A stretch of DNA of 64,000 nt from Trogon surrucura. Taxonomy: Eukaryota > Chordata > Aves > Trogoniformes > Trogonidae. Below are positions 56,701 through 64,000 of this stretch, in pieces. Each line of letters starts with the position of its first letter. Within the stretch, counting starts at the first letter, position 1. The notes below the pieces were generated by a model. That model saw only the letters and a program-made list of their open reading frames with translations. It was not told the DNA's origin and did not search any database. The stretch lies in contig CM036642.1 in the NCBI GenBank assembly GCA_020746105.1, positions 1,581,501 to 1,645,500 of the forward strand. The letters run 5' to 3'. The translations under genes were made by a program, and so were the position numbers.

Positions 56701-59700
56701 CCAAAGAGCCCCTTTCAGAGAAGAGAGAGCTTCACCAGCCTGCCTCGTGCCTTGCTGAGTAGCTTCGGGGAATCCTCTCAGCCTCTTCTACCAGACCAGA
56801 CACAACTTTAGAGCCACTTCTGTAACGAGAAACCACACGAGCCATGATTATTCCACAGATAAAAACTCCTACAGACATGCACAAGGCTTCACCTCAGCAA
56901 GTACGACCAACAACGGAGGTTTGCTTGTCCTAAATGGAAGCGAGACCCCTCTGTACAGGCTGCATTGGCGATTCGGTGGCCAAACCCTTCCCTCCCGACG
57001 TTATTTCCTTTGGGCCCTCGGCACACCCCACGCAAGGCATCTGGCGTAGAGCTCGCAGGATCTGCAGTTTGCTTTGGCACCGGCTGGCTTTCGGAGCTCG
57101 TGCTGTTTAAATAGGGTTTTATGAATTGAGCAGCCTCGCTCCCTTCTGCAACGCTCCAAGTTAAGGTTCCCACATATGCCTTTAATAGAGATTCACTAAG
57201 ACACTTATTGCACGTTAAATAAACACCGCCGAGTGCAACGGGGCGCCCTCACCGAGGATTAACAAACACAATTCAGGCTGTTAAACCTCAAATACAGCTT
57301 CGATGTCACCATCAGTCATTTTATTAAGATAATCCCTGCCCTACTAATGCTAATTACATGACTAAGGTGACACTGCTCATTGATAACCCCTCAAGCAGAC
57401 ACCGCAGTCGAGTCCCTCTCCAGCTCCAGGAGGGTCCAACCTTGTCCAAAGGAGCTGCTCACCGTCCACTCCTCCAAATCAATTTCCAGGCAGAACTTCA
57501 ATCCATTTATTTTGGAGAACCAAGGAGGGCAGATATCGTGCCAAAAACACCCTACCAGGACCCTGTTTGGGAGGGCTGGGGCAACCCAGCACTCTGCTCC
57601 GAGCCATCCATCTGTTAAGGCTTTCAAATAATAGGTTTCGTGACACTGAAAGGGGAAAAAAAGGCAGAGGGGAGGACGAAAGGTTTGTGAAGAATCACCC
57701 CCATGGTTTGCATCACCGTAACGAGACACACCAGGGTGTGAACCCGGAAAACAAGAAAAGAAAGCCCAGGTGCTTCCACCACAACGTGGTCTCTCCACAG
57801 CAGAGAAACACTGAATCCGAGGCTCCGGAGAAGACATCTGGCAAGACCACAAGAGGGGAGGCTGGTAACCATGACAACCCCTCACCACTGAGCATCAGGC
57901 AACAAAAACAACTCCTGAAGACCCAGGCCCATGACCACTGCTCCAGGCCACGCTGAACCAAACCACCCCGGGGGCTGGCTCCTGCAGGACCAGTTAGCCT
58001 GGGCAGGGGTCACTCTCCCTGTGTCTTATTTCTGGTTCTGCACAAATCCCTGAGCTAATCAGGGTGAGACACCTGCTCCGTGGGGACCTCTCGGTGCCTA
58101 CAGACCAGGACAAGCACCGAGACAACAGCCCGAGAGCCTGTATTTTCCCTGTTGAGGGTTTGTCATCCTTGAGCACCTGCTTTTCTAGCCCTCCGTGCGA
58201 TCTGCAGAGCCCAGAGAGAAATCCCGTGCCATAAAGAGAGCCAGGACTGTTTCAGATGCCTGACTGTGTTGATTTTGAGGGAACGAAGGCAGAGAGGTCG
58301 ACATAACCCTGTCACACCGCTCCGTGCTGCCGAAAAAGCATTAAGGTTCGAGCAGCGAGCGCAGGGATCCGCGGTGAGCACGCACGAACCTTATTTGGAA
58401 ATGTCCTGATTTAAACACGGGAAAAGAAGAAAGAAGGGGAACGAAACGCACGGGATTTCAAAACGGGCAGCAAATGAGCCGTGCAGAAAGAGCTTTTAAT
58501 GAAAAAAGGCCCCTTGTGCAGAAAAAAAGGACAGAGAGCAGATGCACACGTGTAGGTTGGGACATGAGGAGGGAGAAGATACGGCAGGGGCTGCAAAGGG
58601 GAAAGGCAATTACAACCTACACCTCCGTGGTGTGTTTTGAGCCCGTGGCTGCAAGTTTCTCCTCTACTTCCAAAATACTTCTCACCCAGCTTTGCCAGGT
58701 GCTCTGCAACAGGTACGCGGGGTCTTAGTATTGCCTGCGAGTTTTTCTCTTGTTGGGAAACAAAAAAAGCAGAAAATAAAAATTTTAAAGGACCCCACGG
58801 AGAAAAAAAAAAAAAAAGAATAGGGGGAAAAAACCTCCGCTGGCCTAAATAAGGAAAAGAATTCCCCTAATTACCACAAGATGCTCCCCAAGTCTGACAG
58901 TATCTCTTGGAGCAGATGTGTTCCAACAATATTGCCTCAGCCTCCAGCCTGCGTGGGCAGATTCCAGCACCAGCCACTAACGCTCAGAAGTACCAAACGA
59001 GCGTCGACGCGAAGAAACTGTCTTGGCTTTCGGTGGCTGCATTTTTCCCATCCTCCAGGCCAAGCTGCAAACGTGTTTTTTTTTTTAGTGTTATCCACAT
59101 CAGAAAGCGCTCGAATTTAATATCAAATAAAACCCCCAAACCACTAAAATCTGGATGCATGAAAGCAATTGCTAGAAAGGAAGGGCTGGAGTCCTTGAAG
59201 TTCCTCAGTAAGCGCCGAGGGGCAGCTCTGAGCTTTTTCTAACGGCTGCCTGCCTTCCTCAGAAGCCCCCCTGGTTTTATTTAGAAGAAGGGATGAAGAA
59301 TTACACACACACGTAGGTCTCAAGCAGGTTTCCCCCACGAGGAGCCGTATTCAGGGATGCCACGGGAGGTTCTCCAAGCGATGCGTCTCCGCTGACCAAC
59401 GGGCAGAGCTGTGGCCGCAGAGAAAATCACGGCGAGTTTTTTTTTTGGGAAAGGGCTGGCTAAAGATCTCAGAGATTTCACGGCAGAACAAACGTTCTCA
59501 ATTCTGCCACCCGTTGCCTCGTACCTAGCACCGGTGTTTAAGTGGAGATCATCGCAGGGCTGGTAAAGAAACTCAAGCCTCTCGCCACTCCAGGCTCTCT
59601 CCTCAGGAATCCAGACTCACGCACTGTTTTACTGAGACAATGATTGCTTTAAACAGGACAAAAGATGTTCTGAAGCGAGGGGACTCGGGGGGAAAATGTG

Positions 59701-62700
59701 CCTTTGTCCGTGGTGGCTACCTGACCTGTCCTCAGAGCGCGGCCCTCGCCGGGCTCTGTGAGGACGGGGGGAGCTTCTTGGAAGAGCTGGAAATTAAGAA
59801 ACGCTGCGTGGAACCTCGCCAGCCAATCCTTCAGAGGGCAAAGGACGAGTCCCTGTAGCCGGACGCTGACAGCAGGCACCTTCCCTGCTTTTTTTTTGAG
59901 CTCAGTTTCAGAATCCAAGATCTCGTCCTCCTCAGGGCCCCCCTCTCTACCCCCATCCTCATTTCTGAACGAGCTCCAGGGTTGATTTCCTGCGTGTTTG
60001 GATAGGACCAGCTTGACACAGCCTGCCTTGGGATGAAATCACCAACTTGGCTTGCCTTCTGTCTGAAAAACAAATCCTTCTGCAGGGCTTTCATCTAGAG
60101 AAAGGACAAGGATTCTGAAACGCAGGCAGGCCCCTGCCAAGTCCCTGTGAACTGCTGCCTGAGTAGAGCTTGTGTTTGCTGCGTATTTAGCTCAGCGTTC
60201 ACAAAGGCTGCCTAGCTGAGCTTTTACGCTCGAAATAATCAATGAACCTCCTCTTGTCTGCTCCAAACCAGGAAGCAGAAACACAGGTGAGTGAGACAAC
60301 GGAGTGCTGCTTGCAGGGATTAGCTGTTTTCAAAGGGAAATGAGGAAATCCTGCAAGCTTTGTGAGCAAACGCCAGGGCAAGCGCGGAGAACTCACACCC
60401 CGGCCTCAAAGTGAGAGGATCTGCTTCCACGACCCAACCTTCCAAGGCTGTGATGGGAATTTTTGGGCTATCTGGGGTTCTGCTTTCCTATTACTCTGCG
60501 AAAAAACAGTGGTGACGATGCTACTCACGGGGAGCTGAGGGTTCTGCTGGGCTGTTCTAGGCTGAAAGCCACCATATGGTTATCATTGGTACCGGAGAAG
60601 CATGTGGCCAGGACACGTGGAGCTCACATTTTCCTCTGGACCACACTCAGCCTGCACTTGTTTATTGTGGGGGAGGGCCTGGAAAAATCATTGACTCACC
60701 GTCAGGAACAAAACATTTCAACCCTTGAATTGAAAACGACTCGTTTTTAACGCAGATTTTCTGCTGGTGCAGAGGAAAGGGAACAAGTACGAAGTGGGAA
60801 AGCCTGGGTTTTCCCTCAGTGGGTAGGAGTGGGAGGGAAATACTGAAAGGGCAGCTCCTTCTGGCACTGCTGTAGCCAATGTCAGGTTTTTATTCCAGTC
60901 TGTGGCTGGCAGAACCCGTAGACAAAAACAGAGCCACGCATTTTGCATATTAACGGGTGGCAGCTTGCGATGTCTGTGCGGTTCTCACAGGCTTGCACGA
61001 TCTGCGGCGGAAGAAGAATATAGAGAGATCAAAGACACAAAATGGCTGCAGGCAAAAAAACGGCCTCAGCTTCGGGCAGCGCCGCCCGCCGCCCCGCTCC
61101 ACAGCTGACCTGGACAGCCGCGCTCGCGTCTGGTTCGGGGAGGCTGGCTGAAACGCCTTCGTCTACTCACACAGCTCCCGCGGATCTGAGGAGGCTCGAA
61201 GATCTGAGCCAGGCTTAAGCCTGGGTTCTGTTGCATCCAGCTCCATTCGCCACGACGCCTTCTGCCAAGCTCGCCCGAGCACGGGAAAGGCTTCCAGTTC
61301 CAACTCTCAGCCTCTTTCCGTCGCTGCCGGAAAACACACCAACAACGGAGATTTAGCCTCGAAGGCCTTTCAAGTATTTTCCATAAAGCACAAAACCTCT
61401 GCCTCTGCTCCTTGCTGGCATCACACAAAGCCAGCTCTCCCCCAACCCCCGACATCTGAGCGCCTCACACAGCTAAAGGGGGTTCCTGTCCTCAAATTCG
61501 ACAAACGACGAGACGGTTGAACATCTGGAAGGAGCAGATGCTTCTCGTACCTCCAGACGGCTCGGCAACACGTGTGCTTTATGCCACCCCGGGCTGTCTA
61601 CCCACGAAGAAAAGCTCCTTGGCAGAGCAGAGCGGCACCAGCCGTGAGTCGGGGAGCTGGGGGCTCACTGAAACATGGAGGTGCAGTGGGAGAGCTGAGC
61701 TGACGAGTCCCCCCCTGCCGGCACCGGGAAAGGGAGGTGAGGACGTCGCCGCAGCTCTAGTCCGCGCTCGGCTAAGCCCGAACTCCAAACTCGTGGAAGT
61801 TCACAGTTAAATCCACAAGGTATTAATCTAGCTCAGCCACTTCCAACACAGCCACGAAGCTGCCAAGCAGCAGCGCTGGGAGTTACATAGAAATAATCCC
61901 AGCCCGAGCTTCTTGTGGCATCATAAATTGCCTGTGTCGTCAGTCAGCAGAAACCCCAGATGAAATTCTTTCCTTTGCAGTTAATTATTTCCAAGCCTTC
62001 GCAGCCTTAGCAGAACTGGTGAAAGGTGCTGAACTGACAGCCCTGGAGAGAGAGAGAGGCTTTCCACTTGTCCGCAGAGATGGGCACAAGCGAGAACTTC
62101 AACCTGCTCTGCCAGTGCAAAGCTCGAGCTTGAGCTGGACCGCTCTCCTGCCAGGCCACACTAAGCAGCTCTGCCTGCGTGCCCCCAAAAACCCACAGCC
62201 TCAGACTTTTGCAGCTTAGTCACGGGGCCAAATCCAATGTGAATTTTAGCCCGTGCGTCTGGCAGCCCTCGGAGGGCGAAGCAGCCTCCTCCCGCCCCGC
62301 TGCTGACGTTTATCGTGGCCAGGTGCAAATCTTCTTGCGCTGGCCCCACGCCACGAGACCGGCATGTTTTTAAGGATTTCACCCTCCTACCAGACAGGGC
62401 TTTTTCACTCTTTTGCATTAAATCTTCTGCTGTATTTGATTAGCCCGCAGCAGCTGTTTTCCACTCTCACAACAAATCATAAATCTATAAGCTTATGGGT
62501 GAGAGACTGTCTGTGCCTAAGAATGCTCGTGTCTGAGAAACTGTGTGGCTGCCCAGCGGCTGTGTGTGAGCCTGTACCTGAACACAGGCTCGAGACAGAG
62601 CAAATCAAGAGAGCCTCACACATAACCAAGTTCACTTTGGAGGCTGTATGATCACCCAGGGTGCTTGAGATAGGCGCGAGCCTAAGAATTCCCACGTGGA

Positions 62701-64000
62701 TGCGCAGATGAATTTGCAAAGTGCTTTAAGCGAGCGCTCCGCACGCAGAACGTGAGAATCGAGGTTGATAATTGCTTAATTGCACCAGCGTGAGCTCATG
62801 TATGCCCCTGCTCGAATGCACAAAACCACGAGTCCGCGTGCAATCGGGTCTGTGATCGTGTGTACTCACTCGAGAGCCGCTTGTTGTGAAGCCAAGATCT
62901 CCTGCCCCGCGGCCAGTTCAGATAAGGAGAGCAAATGGCTGCAGAGGAGGGAGGGGAAACTGCTATATACATCTAATAAAAAAAAAGAAAAAGGCGTTAT
63001 TCAAAGACTATAAAAGGCAAAAGTTTGGATGAAGGAGAAGAGAGAGAGGATTGCCAAGTCATTACCAAAAAAAAAAAAAGGAAAAATACAGAAGAAGGAG
63101 CAAGCTGCTGCCAGGACTTGGCACACGTGCTTTTACTTGTATAAATCAGTCACTCTAGACCTATGGTAGTTCTTGCTGACAAGCTGTCAAGCTCTTTGGC
63201 TGAGGGAAGAGGGCATGTGCTTTACATGCACTTACAGAATAGTAAACTGTTATTAAAAGCGGGGAGAAAAAAACCCAGTCTGATTTACTTGTGGTTTTGA
63301 CTGCTCGGCTGTATTATCCCAGAGCAAACTCAATCATGTGCGGAGCAGTCTGGGTGCACAGAAAACTCCAGGCTGACCTCTTGTGTAGGAGCACTTGACC
63401 TCTTAAGGGGATGGGCAGAACCAAAACATCTCCAAGGACAGAACAATAAATGAAGAAACGAGGCTGAAGCCACGGAAACGCCGCACGGTGTTCAAAGGGG
63501 GGATGTGGTTCACCCGTGTTTCGAGGCAGACAGACACCTGTGAACGTCAGGATTCAGGAGCTGGGGAAAGGATTTAGAGAGATGTCGTAGGAAAAGAATA
63601 AACAGATAACTGAGGGAGCATCCTTACTGGAAGAGGTCGAGTTTTGCTCTTCATCTTTTGCTCTATTCCTCAGTTTATGGGGTGTAACCCCACACCTCCA
63701 ATGGATCTCCAGGGCTGGTTTATCCTCATCAGCAACTTTATGCCGCTCCTTGAGTTTTACTGTTTGGAGGAAAATGTTTAAAAGATGAAAACCAAAAAAA
63801 ACCCCACAATTCTCTGCTAACAAAACCAAAGCCAAGAAGTGCCATGGCCTAAATCTCAACCCAAACAGAGAGCTTATATGAGCACGCGAGCAGACAAAAT
63901 TCCAGTAATAATCCTACCACCGACTCACAGGGAGTACAAGGCTTCAGGATATAGATTGTGGACACAACGGGAAAAAAAAAAAAACAGGAAAATGAGATGT

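Larger units (their letters stand above)
51381..64000. other. Region downstream of ST14, no recognised gene
   Basis: In these 12.6 kb I find no known protein domain on either strand. In human, as I recall, the convergent gene ZBTB44 follows ST14 after a gap, so this could be that gap or a very long 3' UTR, but I see no ZBTB44 zinc-finger or BTB sequence. Present are a purine tract (51921-52265), a TAAA microsatellite, poly-A runs (for example near 58803), isolated minus-strand exon-like pieces (51599-51689, 51801-51883 and near 63700) and a recurring 11-mer, GGCACCTCGAG. Confidence 0.6.

Noticed and set aside
1..64000. CRISPR arrays, bacterial operons, tRNA and rRNA genes
   Set aside because: None was seen. 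The tandem repeats have no spacers, and no cloverleaf or rRNA core sequence was recognised.

Overview
The window is vertebrate nuclear DNA, almost certainly from a bird. It holds many short exons with GT-AG introns and CpG-island promoters. It also carries three fragments of CR1 retroposon 3' ends, including the 8-bp TCATAGAA satellite tail typical of avian CR1. The short introns (often 100-900 bp) and GC-rich exons fit a gene-dense bird microchromosome. The species cannot be named from the sequence.

Three genes lie head-to-tail on the + strand. (1) PRDM10, 3' part only: 12 coding exons from 583 to the stop at 13748, encoding about 732 residues with nine C2H2 zinc fingers and a glutamine/threonine-rich tail, then a ~2.9 kb 3' UTR. 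The PR domain and N-terminus lie upstream of the window. (2) NFRKB, complete: 25 coding exons, 17565-30702, 1306 residues, a subunit of the INO80 chromatin remodeller. Its CpG-island promoter starts about 50 bp after the PRDM10 poly(A) signal. (3) ST14 (matriptase), complete: 19 coding exons, 37968-50516, 845 residues, a type II transmembrane serine protease with SEA, two CUB, four LDLRa and one trypsin-like domain, all catalytic residues intact. Joining the exons as listed gives uninterrupted reading frames for all three genes, so none looks broken.

Between NFRKB and ST14 (about 31.7-37.7 kb) and beyond ST14 (about 51.4-64 kb) I recognise no protein-coding gene. The second region contains a 345-bp purine tract, simple repeats and a few exon-like signals on the minus strand.

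The genes do not form a single pathway. PRDM10 and NFRKB are nuclear regulators of transcription and chromatin; ST14 is an epithelial cell-surface protease. The arrangement PRDM10-NFRKB-ST14 on one strand differs from the human order as I recall it and suggests an inversion. No clearly new biological system was found. The most interesting leads are a possible coding exon on the minus strand inside ST14 intron 1, a three-codon upstream ORF before the ST14 start, the compact PRDM10/NFRKB junction with repeated promoter motifs, and a strongly strand-asymmetric tract in an ST14 intron.
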